Numbered from the stretch's first letter, positions 25,957-34,797 are shown. The stretch is 64,000 nt of DNA from Mariniblastus fucicola (GCF_008087665.1 NZ_CP042912.1:868001-932000); one strand, 5' to 3'. Notes: generated by a model not told the origin, from the letters alone. Numbers and translations are program-made.

Positions 25957-28200
25957 ATGAACGCTAAACCGAACAAATCAATTCCCAAAACGATTCTTGA
26001 TCGATTGTCGGCCCTGCGGTCTCAGTTGACTCAATGGATTGTCGTGCGCGGACTGTCGCGATGGTTGTTGATCGTGCTGGGCGTGTTGCTGTTGGACATC
26101 CTGATTGATCGCGTCTTTAAGATGGACTTCAGCCAGCGGCTGATCATGTTGGGCGTAATGATCGTCGTCGCGGCCCTGTTCCTGTTCTGGAGATTGCTCA
26201 AGCCCCTCGCTGCCATGCCTGGCAATGACGCGTTACTGCATGAGATCGAACGCGGCAACGGTTCGCTCAAAGAAAGCATCATCAGCAGCGTCGAGCTTTC
26301 GCGAGTTGAAGATTTCGAATCTGTTGGCGTTTCCCGGGAACTGGCTTCGTTGTCGATCGAAAAAGGCATCAAAGACGCACAGCAAATTGACTTTGGCAAA
26401 GTCATCGACCGTGACGCGCACCGCAAGAATCTTGGCATCCTTGGCGTCGGAGCAGTCGCCCTGGTACTGCTGGGGGTCGGCGTCGGCACAACGAACTTTC
26501 TTGGCACCTGGTTTAATCGAAATATTTTGCTGGGTGACCAACAGTGGCCTCAAGGGACGTATCTGGAAATCGTTGGCGCCAAAGACGGTGTCGTAACGTT
26601 GCCTCGCGGTGTGAACCATCGACAACTGGTCCAGATCACCGAAGATTCGACAGTGACCGACATTAGCCTGAATCTGGAGATCGAAAATTCGGGCGGCGGT
26701 CGTACGATTTACAGCATGAAGCCGACCGGAAAACTGGACGGTCGCCAACACGCTTTTGTGTTCAACAATATTTCGTCGACTTTCCGATTCAGAGCCAGCG
26801 GCGGCGATGATGTGACCGAGTGGGTTTCTGTCGATTTGGTCGAACCGCCAGCAATTGTGGAGCTGGATATGAAAGTCCATTTGCCTGGCTACACGCAGGC
26901 GGATCCGGTTTCGCTCAAAGGCGATGGGCCGCATCCAGTGTTGGCGGGAAGTTGGTTGGAGGTCAATGCGACGACGAACAAGCCGATCGAGACTGCCGTT
27001 TTGAAAAGCGGTGAAACAGTCTTTCCGATGAAGCTGGCCGAAGACGGGCTGACGTTTACGGCTTCTCCTGGAAAGGATTCAAAGCTGGTCAGCGGACCTT
27101 ATGAATTTTCGCTTTCCGATGAAGGTGGCTTGGGCAACGCACGGAAATCGAAGTTTACGCTTTCGCTCAAAGAAGACGCGGTTCCACGAGTTCGGGCTGA
27201 ACTGCTCGGGATCAGCGGTTTGATTTCGACTCGGGCCATGTTGCCAACCGAATATCAGGTGGCCGATGAGTACGGTTTGCAGGATATTCAGTTTGCGGCC
27301 AACTGGAAAACGGAGCAACCGCAACCAGATCAGGCTCAGTCTACAACCGCCATGATTGCGACGCTCGAACAGCAGGAATCCAGTCCGTGGCGAAGCGCGG
27401 AAAATGTAGCCGTGTTCGATATCCTGCCGATGCAATTGCCGCCAGGGACAAGCCTGCGGTTGGCTGTCGTGGCTCACGACAATCGGCCCGATACGCCTGG
27501 CGAGGGCAAGTCTCAGGAGTTCCTGCTGCGAGTGGTGACCGATGATGAATTGCGAGCCGACCTGTTGCGTCGCGAAGACGAGCAACGCAAAGCGTTTGAG
27601 CAGGCTTATGAGATTCAGCTTTCACTTGCGACAGAGTTGGAGGCACTTTCGATTAGCCGACCGGAAGGTGGCCAGAGCGAAGTTGACTTTCACAAGCAAC
27701 GCGAAATGAAACTGCTTGGTTTGGTCCGCGACCAGAAAGGCATTGGAACCGCGATCGATCGGATTGCGACACGCTTCGAAGAGTTCCTTGTCGAGATCGG
27801 GAACAACCGGCTTGAGGAAGCCGAAAAAGAAGTCGTTCCTGGCCGGCCTGGCATTGAAGAACGCTACAACAACCGAATCATCCAACCGATTCGTGAACTT
27901 GATACCGAATTGATTACGCTGGCGACCCAGTATCTCGACAACTGTCGTCGCGTGGAGCAAAATCCGCCGGAGCTCGACAAAGCTGTCCAGCAAACGGGCG
28001 AGACACAACAACTGATTCTTGAACGCATGAAAGTTATTCTCGAAGCGATGAACGATTCGAGATCCTTTCAGGACTTCCTCAATAAACTGCTGGAACTGAA
28101 GAGCATCGAGGAAGGTATCAAGAAAGCGAATCAGGAGAAGATGAAACCGAAGGATATTTTTGACGACGCCGATCCCGACGATATCTTTGATGACGAGTAA
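25957..28200 (+). CDS. Large membrane protein of MoxR cluster, unknown function
   Basis: Not assigned to a named family (747 aa). Seen: two N-terminal transmembrane helices (WLLIVLGVLLLDILI; LIMLGVMIVVAALFLFW), a third around residue 150-170 (ILGVGAVALVLLGVGVGTTNF), a long extracytoplasmic beta-rich region (about 180-520) with Ig-like strands, a helical/coiled-coil region rich in Glu, Gln and Arg, and an acidic C-terminus (DIFDDADPDDIFDDE). The start ATG follows the previous stop without a gap. Such proteins (DUF4175-like in layout) recur at this place in planctomycetal MoxR clusters, in my recollection. Possibly anchors the coiled-coil protein encoded next; inference only. Confidence 0.82.
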   Translation: MNAKPNKSIPKTILDRLSALRSQLTQWIVVRGLSRWLLIVLGVLLLDILIDRVFKMDFSQRLIMLGVMIVVAALFLFWRLLKPLAAMPGNDALLHEIERGNGSLKESIISSVELSRVEDFESVGVSRELASLSIEKGIKDAQQIDFGKVIDRDAHRKNLGILGVGAVALVLLGVGVGTTNFLGTWFNRNILLGDQQWPQGTYLEIVGAKDGVVTLPRGVNHRQLVQITEDSTVTDISLNLEIENSGGGRTIYSMKPTGKLDGRQHAFVFNNISSTFRFRASGGDDVTEWVSVDLVEPPAIVELDMKVHLPGYTQADPVSLKGDGPHPVLAGSWLEVNATTNKPIETAVLKSGETVFPMKLAEDGLTFTASPGKDSKLVSGPYEFSLSDEGGLGNARKSKFTLSLKEDAVPRVRAELLGISGLISTRAMLPTEYQVADEYGLQDIQFAANWKTEQPQPDQAQSTTAMIATLEQQESSPWRSAENVAVFDILPMQLPPGTSLRLAVVAHDNRPDTPGEGKSQEFLLRVVTDDELRADLLRREDEQRKAFEQAYEIQLSLATELEALSISRPEGGQSEVDFHKQREMKLLGLVRDQKGIGTAIDRIATRFEEFLVEIGNNRLEEAEKEVVPGRPGIEERYNNRIIQPIRELDTELITLATQYLDNCRRVEQNPPELDKAVQQTGETQQLILERMKVILEAMNDSRSFQDFLNKLLELKSIEEGIKKANQEKMKPKDIFDDADPDDIFDDE

Positions 28201-28259
28201 AACGGTGGCGTAGGCTTGGGGCCTGCGGATGTTCAGGTGAGAGGCCTGAGCCGCCAAAC
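28201..28259. repeat. REP-like palindromic element, copy 1
   Basis: Begins with AACGGTGGCGTAGGCTT and shares 23 of 28 bases (28201-28228) with the reverse complement of 45973-46000. Here it extends into a larger imperfect hairpin, with GGTGGCGTAGGC (28204-28215) pairing with GCCTGAGCCGCC (28244-28255). It fills the gap between two genes of the MoxR cluster and could act in mRNA processing or attenuation. Two separated copies with arms conserved and loop varied suggest a dispersed element. Confidence 0.55.
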
Positions 28260-28280
28260 ATATGCACATTGGAGCTTGCC

Positions 28281-30434
28281 ATGAACAGCTTTCCGAAACT
28301 GGCCGTCTGTCTTTCGATCGCATTTGCGATGTTTTGCGGCAACCTGTTCGCTCAGGATACTCAGGATCAAAAGTCCGAACTCGCGGTTCGCCAGCGTCAG
28401 GTTGAGCGGAAGATGGTCGAGCTTGAAGCCATGTTCACTGCCGCGGCAGAACGCATTCGGGAGAAAGATCCCAAGCGTGCTGATCGCCTGATCAAAACGT
28501 ATCAGAAATCGAAAGAGCAATCGCTGTCGAAGAAGATGGCCAATGTCAGTGCATTGCTGGACGAAGGCAGTTTTGCCGAAGCCGATAAAGAGCTCGACGA
28601 AGTCATTCAGGTGCTCGAGTCGATGATTCGATTGCTGACCAACGACAAGGAAAAAACGGTCTCGAAGAAAGAAGAAATCGCGTCGCTCGAAAAGTTTAAG
28701 CGTGAGATTCAAAAACAGCTGGAAGAGCAACGAAAGCAGACTGCAGAGAACAAGAAGGTTGGAAACAAGAAGCAGGCGATCGAAAATCTCAAGGCTCAGA
28801 TCAAAAAGCTTGAAGGTTTGATCAAGCAGCAGGACGAGAACATTTCTGAAACGAAAGCCAACCTGAAATCAGGGTTGCGAAAGCTTGATAAACTCGCGGA
28901 CAAACAGTTTCAGATTCGCAAAGAGACCGAAGAGTTGGCGAACGCGATTCGCGAACAGAAAATGAAGCAGGACGAACCTGGCGATCAGGTCAGTGCCAAA
29001 AAAGACGCCGATGGAAAGCCAACTGATGCAAAGCCCGGTGACGGCAAGCCCGGCGAAAAGAAGGACGGTTCGGATTCGGAGAACAAGGAAGACAAAAAAC
29101 TGGAAGAGCTGCAGAAGCGAAAAGAGGATTTGGAGAGAAAGCTGCAGGAAGGCGAGGGAAAGCCTGGCGATGGCAAACCCGGCGAGAAGAAAGATGGCAA
29201 GCCTTCCGACGGCAAGCCTGGTGAGAAGAAAGACGGCAAGCCTTCGGATGGTAAACCTTCGGATGGTAAACCCGGCGAAAGTAAGTCTGGCGAACAGAAG
29301 TCCGGGCAGCAGCAACCGAAGCCGCAGCAGCCCGGTTCCAAACAGCTCGACAAGGCCGCCGAAAGGCAACGGATGGCAGAAGAAAAACTGGCCAGTGGCA
29401 AACCTCAGGACGCTGCACGTCAACAAGAGGCTGCGAAGGAAGAACTCGAAGAAGCGCTCAAGGAACTGAAGAAAGAGCAACGTCGTCTCGAGTCGTTGCC
29501 GCCGGAAGCTCTCAAGCAGTTGGCCGACAAGCAGCGTCGGACGCGCGACAAAACAATGGACATCCTTGAGGAGATGAAAAAGGCTCCCAAGTCCAAGGAC
29601 GAGCAACAGGAAGGCCAGCAGCCTGGCAAGCCAAATCAGGCTGGACAGAAGCCGGCTGAACAGGCCGGCGGTGCGATGAAAAAGGCGGCTGATGACCTGG
29701 ATAAAAATGACTCCAAGAAAGCCGAACAGGAACAGAAAAAGGCCGAAGAGAAACTTGAGGAAACGATCGAAGAACTCGAGGAACGTCTGAAGCAGCTTCG
29801 TGAGGAAACCCGCGAGGAAAAACTGGCTCGCCTCGAATCGCGATTCAGCGAGATGCTCAAGCGTCAGCAAATTGCTTCGATTATGACGATCGAGCTCGAC
29901 GACAAACGTACGAATCTTGGACAAATACGCCGCCGCGATCAGCTGTTGATTTTGCGTTTGGCGACAGAAGAAATTCAAATCCACGAACTGGGACAACAGG
30001 CTTATGACTTGCTTGTTGAAGACGGAACCAGCGTCGTATTTCCGGAGGTCGTTGAGGACTTGAAGAAAGACCTGGTGGAAGCCGGCGAGCTTCTGCAATC
30101 CGAGAAAACGACTCAGTACACACAGCTTGTCCAAAAGGAAATTGAAACCACGATCGAGGATCTGATCGACGCGCTCAAAGAAGAACAAAAGAAAGGCGGC
30201 GGCGGTGGAGGCGGCGGAGGCGGCGGCAAACAACCGTTGCTGAAAAAGAGTGCCGAGCTGAAGATGCTTCGCATGCGGCAGCGTCGAGTGAACCGTCGCA
30301 CAATAAAAATTGAGGAAATGAGAGATAACCCTGACCTCGCCGAAATTTTGCGGAAAGAGTCCGATGATGCCGCGGAAATCCAGCGGAAAATCATCGAGAT
30401 GACCGAGCGAATCATGGAAGATGCCCAGCAATAG
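28281..30434 (+). CDS. Exported Lys/Glu-rich coiled-coil protein with Gly-Lys-Pro repeats
   Basis: Unrecognised, highly charged protein (717 aa). Seen: signal peptide SFPKLAVCLSIAFAMFCGNLFAQ; long heptad-like coiled coil (about 25-235) with many KK/EE/Q residues; a low-complexity disordered segment (about 240-350) built of GKPGDGKPGEKKDGKPSDGK-like units; a second coiled coil (about 350-530) with EKLEETIEELEERLKQLREE; a folded-looking region (about 540-640); a run of eleven glycines (about 642-652); and a final basic helix. Start: ATG 28281; the frame also opens at TTG 28269. Probably a periplasmic filament- or spacer-like partner of the preceding membrane proteins (inference). Its opposite strand contains a 520-codon open frame caused by composition only. 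Confidence 0.85.
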   Translation: MNSFPKLAVCLSIAFAMFCGNLFAQDTQDQKSELAVRQRQVERKMVELEAMFTAAAERIREKDPKRADRLIKTYQKSKEQSLSKKMANVSALLDEGSFAEADKELDEVIQVLESMIRLLTNDKEKTVSKKEEIASLEKFKREIQKQLEEQRKQTAENKKVGNKKQAIENLKAQIKKLEGLIKQQDENISETKANLKSGLRKLDKLADKQFQIRKETEELANAIREQKMKQDEPGDQVSAKKDADGKPTDAKPGDGKPGEKKDGSDSENKEDKKLEELQKRKEDLERKLQEGEGKPGDGKPGEKKDGKPSDGKPGEKKDGKPSDGKPSDGKPGESKSGEQKSGQQQPKPQQPGSKQLDKAAERQRMAEEKLASGKPQDAARQQEAAKEELEEALKELKKEQRRLESLPPEALKQLADKQRRTRDKTMDILEEMKKAPKSKDEQQEGQQPGKPNQAGQKPAEQAGGAMKKAADDLDKNDSKKAEQEQKKAEEKLEETIEELEERLKQLREETREEKLARLESRFSEMLKRQQIASIMTIELDDKRTNLGQIRRRDQLLILRLATEEIQIHELGQQAYDLLVEDGTSVVFPEVVEDLKKDLVEAGELLQSEKTTQYTQLVQKEIETTIEDLIDALKEEQKKGGGGGGGGGGGKQPLLKKSAELKMLRMRQRRVNRRTIKIEEMRDNPDLAEILRKESDDAAEIQRKIIEMTERIMEDAQQ
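29158..29300 (+). repeat. Short in-gene repeats encoding GKPGEKKD/GKPSD units
   Basis: Consecutive imperfect repeats such as GATGGCAAGCCTTCCGAC and GGTGAGAAGAAAGACGGC encode GKPGEKKD and GKPSD motifs inside the coiled-coil gene. Such repeats slip easily, so copy number is likely variable between strains. Confidence 0.75.
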
Positions 30435-30522
30435 GGCTCTGCTTGCAGAACTTTCGCGTGGAAATACGGTTTATCAAGTGCTATCATTGGATCGACGATT
30501 TGTCCAAATATAAGGTGAAACA

Positions 30523-31572
30523 ATGAGCGTAAATCGCTGGAACTTTTTGACTGCAGCTTTGCTTGGGATGTTTCTCTGCCTGCCCTCGGTTGCCGCAGAA
30601 ACCGATGTTGTGGATTCGTTCCGCGATCACGTTCAATCACTCGACGTGAAGGACTCGCAAAAGTCACTCGCGGAAGAATCGATCGATGCCTTTAGTGAAG
30701 ACTCGCCTGGCGAAGCGATCACGGCCGGGCTGATCGCGATCTACCCGGAGTACGGGACTGCCATTGATTCGTCGGAAGTCGATGATTCTGAAAAGACAGT
30801 CAAGCTGCTTAAACCTCTGACCGAATCTGCTGACAAATTTTTGGCTGCAGATTCATCGTTCTTCCTGGCACGCACGCTGATGAACGAAGAGCAGTTTGAA
30901 TCCGCGCTGCCGTTGCTTGAGTCGCTCAAGAAAAATTACGCCGACCACACAATGCACACGGGCACCAGCGATTACTATCTTGGCGTCGCCCATGCCGGTC
31001 TTCTGGAAAATCAAAAAGCGATCGATTCGTTCGTTGAGTTCCTCGATTCGAATCCGGATGCTCCTGAGCGGATGCGAGTCAGTGCCTGGCGTCAGGTTCA
31101 GGGATTGCAAACGATCGAAGAAGGAAAGCTGGACGATGTCCATCAGCGAATGGAATATTCCCGTCGGCGATTGGACCTTGAAAAGACAGATGATCCGACT
31201 CAGGTTGAGCAGGAAAAAGTCGTCACGATGCTGACCAAGCTGATCAAGGAAGCTGAAAAGAAAGAGTGCTCAGGCAGCTGCAAAAATTGCAACAAGCCAG
31301 GCGAGAACAAGCCTTCGGCTGGTAAGAAGCCACAGCAAGCCAGCAAGAAGCCGCAGCAGAAGAAAAGTGAGAGCGGTAAGAATGCTAAAGCTGCTGACGG
31401 CAAGGCCGTAGTCAAAACTTACGAGGACACACCGGCCAGTCCGTGGAGTCGACTTCGCGACCGCAGCCGAGATCCGGCAAACAACGCGATCAAGGAAAAG
31501 CTTCCTGCCAAGTACCGCGACATCGTGGAAAAGTACATGGAGAAAGCCAACGGCGAACCTTCAGGCCAATAG
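30523..31572 (+). CDS. Exported TPR-like protein
   Basis: Predicted periplasmic protein (349 aa), last gene of the MoxR cluster. Seen: signal peptide NFLTAALLGMFLCLPSVAAE; helical TPR-like repeats (about 60-200), for example SSFFLARTLMNEEQFESALPLLES and TSDYYLGVAHAGLLENQKAIDSF; a Cys motif CSGSCKNC near residue 248 that could bind a metal or form disulfides; and a Lys/Pro/Gln-rich basic stretch (about 255-300) before a short folded end. Start: ATG 30523 follows AAGGTGAAACA. Probably a protein-interaction module. The preceding 88-bp gap could hold an internal promoter but none was convincing. A strong terminator follows. Confidence 0.85.
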   Translation: MSVNRWNFLTAALLGMFLCLPSVAAETDVVDSFRDHVQSLDVKDSQKSLAEESIDAFSEDSPGEAITAGLIAIYPEYGTAIDSSEVDDSEKTVKLLKPLTESADKFLAADSSFFLARTLMNEEQFESALPLLESLKKNYADHTMHTGTSDYYLGVAHAGLLENQKAIDSFVEFLDSNPDAPERMRVSAWRQVQGLQTIEEGKLDDVHQRMEYSRRRLDLEKTDDPTQVEQEKVVTMLTKLIKEAEKKECSGSCKNCNKPGENKPSAGKKPQQASKKPQQKKSESGKNAKAADGKAVVKTYEDTPASPWSRLRDRSRDPANNAIKEKLPAKYRDIVEKYMEKANGEPSGQ

Positions 31573-31593
31573 TTGGCTGGGGTTACCTGAAAC

Positions 31594-31623
31594 AAAGCGA
31601 CGCTCGATGGGCGTCGTTTTTTT
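31594..31623 (+). terminator. Rho-independent terminator ending the MoxR cluster
   Basis: GCGACGC (31597-31603) pairs with GCGTCGT (31611-31617, one G-T pair) around a 7-nt loop; a T run (31617-31623) follows. It lies 25 bp after the last stop of the eight-gene cluster. Confidence 0.85.
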
Positions 31624-31651
31624 ATGCGCAATTGCGTCATCCACCTCGCCA

Positions 31652-32356
31652 TCACGACTCTTCTGGCCCACCGAACGCACTGAGAAACTCATAAGCCTCC
31701 GCCATGAATTCGGAGATCTGCTCAGGTTTTAGTCTGCCCGGTTTTCGAAACGTCAGCAGTCCACCGTTTGCATCAACGTAGACTCCTCGATTGTTTGCAA
31801 ACAGGTCCAACATGTGTTGGTCAAAGAATTGGCGGATCGCGACCTCGTTGTGGCCTTTGAGCACAAACGCATTCGAGAACTCCGGATGATTCTCAAAGTC
31901 GATGTCCTGAAACCCCATCGCCGAACCAATTCGATCCAGGAATCCTTCCGGACGGACCGTGAAGTGTGGCAAAGCCAACTCCGTCTGCATCGCGGCCATG
32001 GTGAAGCGGTGAGTTTGAGATTGTTTGCCGCTGCCTGTCGTGTATTGGTATTCAAAAATTGCCAGGCCCGTCGATTCAGTTTCCGCGGTCATGACGTTCT
32101 TCATTTTGCGAGATCGGCCCTTGTTGAACATCGGAAAAACGGAAAGCTTCTCCTGCAGGTCGGGGCTGCCTTCAGCGGTAAACTCAAGTCCCAGCTCTTG
32201 GGCGATCGCAGCCAGATTTTCGGTGCGTTTCTTTTCGTATTTGCGGACCAGCCAGACGATCAGACCAACGATTCCCAGCATGACAACAAGGGTCAGGGGG
32301 AGCACAACGAAGGCTTCGACTTTGTTGGCAAGCAAAGAAGCGTCCACTATCAGCAT
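31652..32356 (-). CDS. Small membrane protein, unknown function
   Basis: Unrecognised protein (234 aa). Seen: one N-terminal transmembrane helix (EAFVVLPLTLVVMLGIVGLIVWLVRKYEKK, about 12-35) followed by a soluble domain that includes IAQELGLEFTAEGSPDLQEK, a beta-rich centre (LAIFEYQYTTGSG) and AFVLKGHNEVAIRQFFDQH. The layout (membrane helix, then a domain comparing a short-lived property across proteins) resembles DUF3137-like proteins, but this is only a loose likeness. Start: ATG 32354-32356 is preceded by GGAGAT at good spacing; the TTG at 32395 would lie inside a divergent palindrome region and is rejected. Single gene on the minus strand between the MoxR terminator and the 15-bp inverted repeat. 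Confidence 0.75.
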   Translation of the reverse strand: MLIVDASLLANKVEAFVVLPLTLVVMLGIVGLIVWLVRKYEKKRTENLAAIAQELGLEFTAEGSPDLQEKLSVFPMFNKGRSRKMKNVMTAETESTGLAIFEYQYTTGSGKQSQTHRFTMAAMQTELALPHFTVRPEGFLDRIGSAMGFQDIDFENHPEFSNAFVLKGHNEVAIRQFFDQHMLDLFANNRGVYVDANGGLLTFRKPGRLKPEQISEFMAEAYEFLSAFGGPEES

Positions 32357-32402
32357 CGTAAATCTCCATGCGTTTCCAACGGATACGATCCGCAATTCTT
32401 AA

Positions 32403-32462
32403 TCTAGGCACTGTTTGGCCACGTTGATGACATGAAAATCAATTTGTCAAACAGTGCCTAGA
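32403..32462. repeat. 15-bp perfect inverted repeat with 30-bp spacer
   Basis: TCTAGGCACTGTTTG (32403-32417) is exactly mirrored by CAAACAGTGCCTAGA (32448-32462). The right arm contains the TAG stop codon of the thymidine phosphorylase gene. No U-tract and no transposase is present, so it is either a long mRNA hairpin, a tiny non-autonomous terminal-repeat element, or a protein-binding site. Confidence 0.8.
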
Positions 32463-33690
32463 TCCCGATCGAAGCGCCCACCAGATTCGTCGCGACAGCA
32501 GCCAGTTTTGCATCACAAAAAACATTGGCCACCACATCGCCTTTATTAATCTTGTCGCCGATGCGAACCAGAAACTCGATGCCGCAGGCGTGGTCGATCG
32601 GATCTCCAATCTTTTTGCGACCGCCGCCCATTTCGATCACGGCCAATCCAAGTCGATCCGTGTTGATACGTGAGATGGTTCCAGATTCCATCGACGTCAC
32701 CGGGTGGCTGTCAGCACGCTCCCGCGGTTGATTCAAATCACCGCCATGAGCTTCGACCATTTCAGCCAGTTTCTTCAGCGCTGAACCGTCATCGATCGTC
32801 GTTTGCAATCGTTGCGACGCCGCCTCGACGTCCTGCTCAACATTCGCAGCAACCAGCAGACGGCTGCCCAGAAGCAGCGTCAACTCACGCACGTCGTCGG
32901 GGCCTTTCCCCTGCAGAACCTCAACGGATTCGTCGATCTCGACCGAGTTGCCGATCATCTTTCCAAGTGGCTGATTCATGTCCGAGATTTCGGCAATCGT
33001 CTTTGTGCCCAATTCATTGCCGACAACAGTCAGCATCTCCGCCAGTTGCTGGGCTTTGTCGATCGTTTTCATGAACGCACCGCTGCCCCATTTTACGTCC
33101 AGCACCAAAGCATCCACACCGGCAGCGATTTTCTTGCTAAGGATACTGCCAACAATCAGAGGAATCGATGGGACGGTTCCTGTAACATCGCGAAGCGCAT
33201 AAAGCTTGCGATCAGCCGGAGCCAGTTTCTCGCTCGCACTCGCGATGCTGCAACCGCACCAGTTCACAATGCTGCGAAATTCGTCCGACGACAGATCCGT
33301 GCGATATCCCTGAATCGATTCCAGTTTGTCGAGTGTTCCGCCCGTCGAGCCCAGTCCGCGGCCAGAGATCATCGGGACTTCCACGTCACAACAGGCCAGC
33401 ATAGGGGCCAGCACGATGGAGATTTTATCACCGACACCACCGGTCGAATGCTTGTCCACCGCTGGCTTGCTGGATTCCCATTTCATCGTGTCGCCGGAAT
33501 TGATCATCGCGCGTGTGAGCGAAACGATTTCGTCCTTGGTCATCGACTGAAAAAAAACAGCCATCGCGAAGGCTGACATCTGATAGTCCGGCACAGAGCC
33601 ATCTGCGTATCCGGCGAGCAGTTGCCCAATCGAATCCGCGTCCAGTTCTTTGCCTTCGCGTTTGGCTTCGATTATTTGTGCGACATTCAT
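32458..33690 (-). CDS. deoA: Thymidine/pyrimidine-nucleoside phosphorylase
   Basis: Predicted cytoplasmic phosphorylase (410 aa) that splits thymidine, and perhaps uridine, with phosphate to base and (deoxy)ribose-1-phosphate. Seen: glycosyltransferase-like N-terminal helices, phosphate loop KHSTGGVGDK, SGRGLGSTGGTLDKLES, base-binding ALRDVT and LSKKIAAG, and the DVKWGSGAFM strand. The substrate Arg, Ser and Lys positions are kept, but the catalytic-region His of DeoA (in GLGHTGG) is replaced by Ser115. Length is slightly under the usual 430-440. The stop codon lies in an inverted repeat (32403-32462). The divergent 2-hydroxyacid dehydrogenase starts 126 bp away. Family is certain; activity with a Ser at 115 is uncertain. 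Confidence 0.92.
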   Translation of the reverse strand: MNVAQIIEAKREGKELDADSIGQLLAGYADGSVPDYQMSAFAMAVFFQSMTKDEIVSLTRAMINSGDTMKWESSKPAVDKHSTGGVGDKISIVLAPMLACCDVEVPMISGRGLGSTGGTLDKLESIQGYRTDLSSDEFRSIVNWCGCSIASASEKLAPADRKLYALRDVTGTVPSIPLIVGSILSKKIAAGVDALVLDVKWGSGAFMKTIDKAQQLAEMLTVVGNELGTKTIAEISDMNQPLGKMIGNSVEIDESVEVLQGKGPDDVRELTLLLGSRLLVAANVEQDVEAASQRLQTTIDDGSALKKLAEMVEAHGGDLNQPRERADSHPVTSMESGTISRINTDRLGLAVIEMGGGRKKIGDPIDHACGIEFLVRIGDKINKGDVVANVFCDAKLAAVATNLVGASIGI

Positions 33691-33816
33691 GGAGAGGTGG
33701 CTTGTCAGGGAAAGGGGCTGAAATTGACAGGAGTTCCGATTGTAGGCTCGTCAATTCAGGACGTTAACTTAAACTTGATACCTTGATATGTTACCAGACT
33801 TTTTTGCGACGATTCC

Positions 33817-34797
33817 ATGACCAAAATCCTACTGACCACGACCTCCTATCAGGACACTCCCGGACCGCACCACGAATTGTTGGACAGCATTGGAGCCGAA
33901 ATTCATCGCGAAAGAGGACCGCTTTCGGAAGACAAGATGCTGGAACTGGCTGGTGAGTTTGACGCATTTTTGTGTGGCGACGACATGATCACGCAAGCCG
34001 TTATCGACAAGAGTTTGCCACGATTGAAAATCATTTCGAAGTACGGAATTGGCGTCGACAAGATCGATGTGAAGTACGCGACCGAAAAAGGAATTCCGCT
34101 GCTGTTTTGCCCTGGCGTCAATCACACGACCGTTGCCGAGCATACTTTCGCGTTGATGCTAAGCCTGAGTCGCAAGTTCGTCGAAGAAGTAAACTTTGTT
34201 CGGGAGGGAAACTGGAAACGGCTGACCGGCAACGAGCTGATGGGAAAAAAGATTGGTGTCATTGGTTTGGGCCGAATTGGCAAAGAGGTTTCGACTCGCG
34301 CCAAAGCATTCAGCATGCCGGTGATGGGCTACGATCTTTACTGGCCGGAAGAATTCGCCAATGAGCACGAAATCGAGAAAGCAGGATCGCTTGAAGACAT
34401 CTTTACGACTTGCGATATCGTTTCACTGCACACGAACCTGACGCCTGAAACCGAGAACATGATCAACGCGGCTTCGATGGCGACGATGAAAAAAGGAGTC
34501 ATGATTCTCAACTGTGCACGTGGAGAACTGGTGAGCACATCGGACATGGTGGCCGCGCTGGAATCCGGACAAGTCGGTGGTTATGGGACGGACGTTCTCG
34601 ATCAGGAACCGCCTCCGGCTGACCACCCGTTGCTGACGGCTCCGAATTGTGTGATCACGCCACACATTGGATCGCGGACCTACGAGTCCGTTGAACGCCA
34701 GGCAATGATGGCGACTCAAAATCTCCTGAATTGCCTTAAAGGGGAAAAACCGCTGGCTCAGGTAAACGACGCTCCAATCCCGGAAGCTTTGATTTAG
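33817..34797 (+). CDS. D-isomer-specific 2-hydroxyacid dehydrogenase (phosphoglycerate dehydrogenase-like)
   Basis: Predicted NAD-dependent dehydrogenase (326 aa). Seen: N-terminal substrate domain with GDDMITQAVIDKSLPRLKII and YGIGVDKID; nucleotide-binding fold GVIGLGRIGKEV (GxGxxG) after MGKK; and the catalytic trio Arg in NCARGELVS, Glu in DVLDQEPPP, His in ITPHIGSRTYES. It matches the phosphoglycerate dehydrogenase branch most closely but has no C-terminal ACT domain, so it may be a short SerA form or act on another 2-hydroxyacid. The start ATG 33817 is the only one giving a full N-terminus. It is divergent from deoA and followed by the haloperoxidase gene in the same direction (142 bp). 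Confidence 0.93.
   Translation: MTKILLTTTSYQDTPGPHHELLDSIGAEIHRERGPLSEDKMLELAGEFDAFLCGDDMITQAVIDKSLPRLKIISKYGIGVDKIDVKYATEKGIPLLFCPGVNHTTVAEHTFALMLSLSRKFVEEVNFVREGNWKRLTGNELMGKKIGVIGLGRIGKEVSTRAKAFSMPVMGYDLYWPEEFANEHEIEKAGSLEDIFTTCDIVSLHTNLTPETENMINAASMATMKKGVMILNCARGELVSTSDMVAALESGQVGGYGTDVLDQEPPPADHPLLTAPNCVITPHIGSRTYESVERQAMMATQNLLNCLKGEKPLAQVNDAPIPEALI

Noticed and set aside
28869-30431. 520-codon open frame on the minus strand
   Set aside because: Antisense shadow of the Lys/Glu-rich coiled-coil gene; its Leu/Phe-rich composition follows from the repeated codons of the true gene, and it has no motif.
32403-32462. Insertion sequence ends
   Set aside because: Inverted arms are only 45 bp apart and enclose no transposase; no target duplication was clear.
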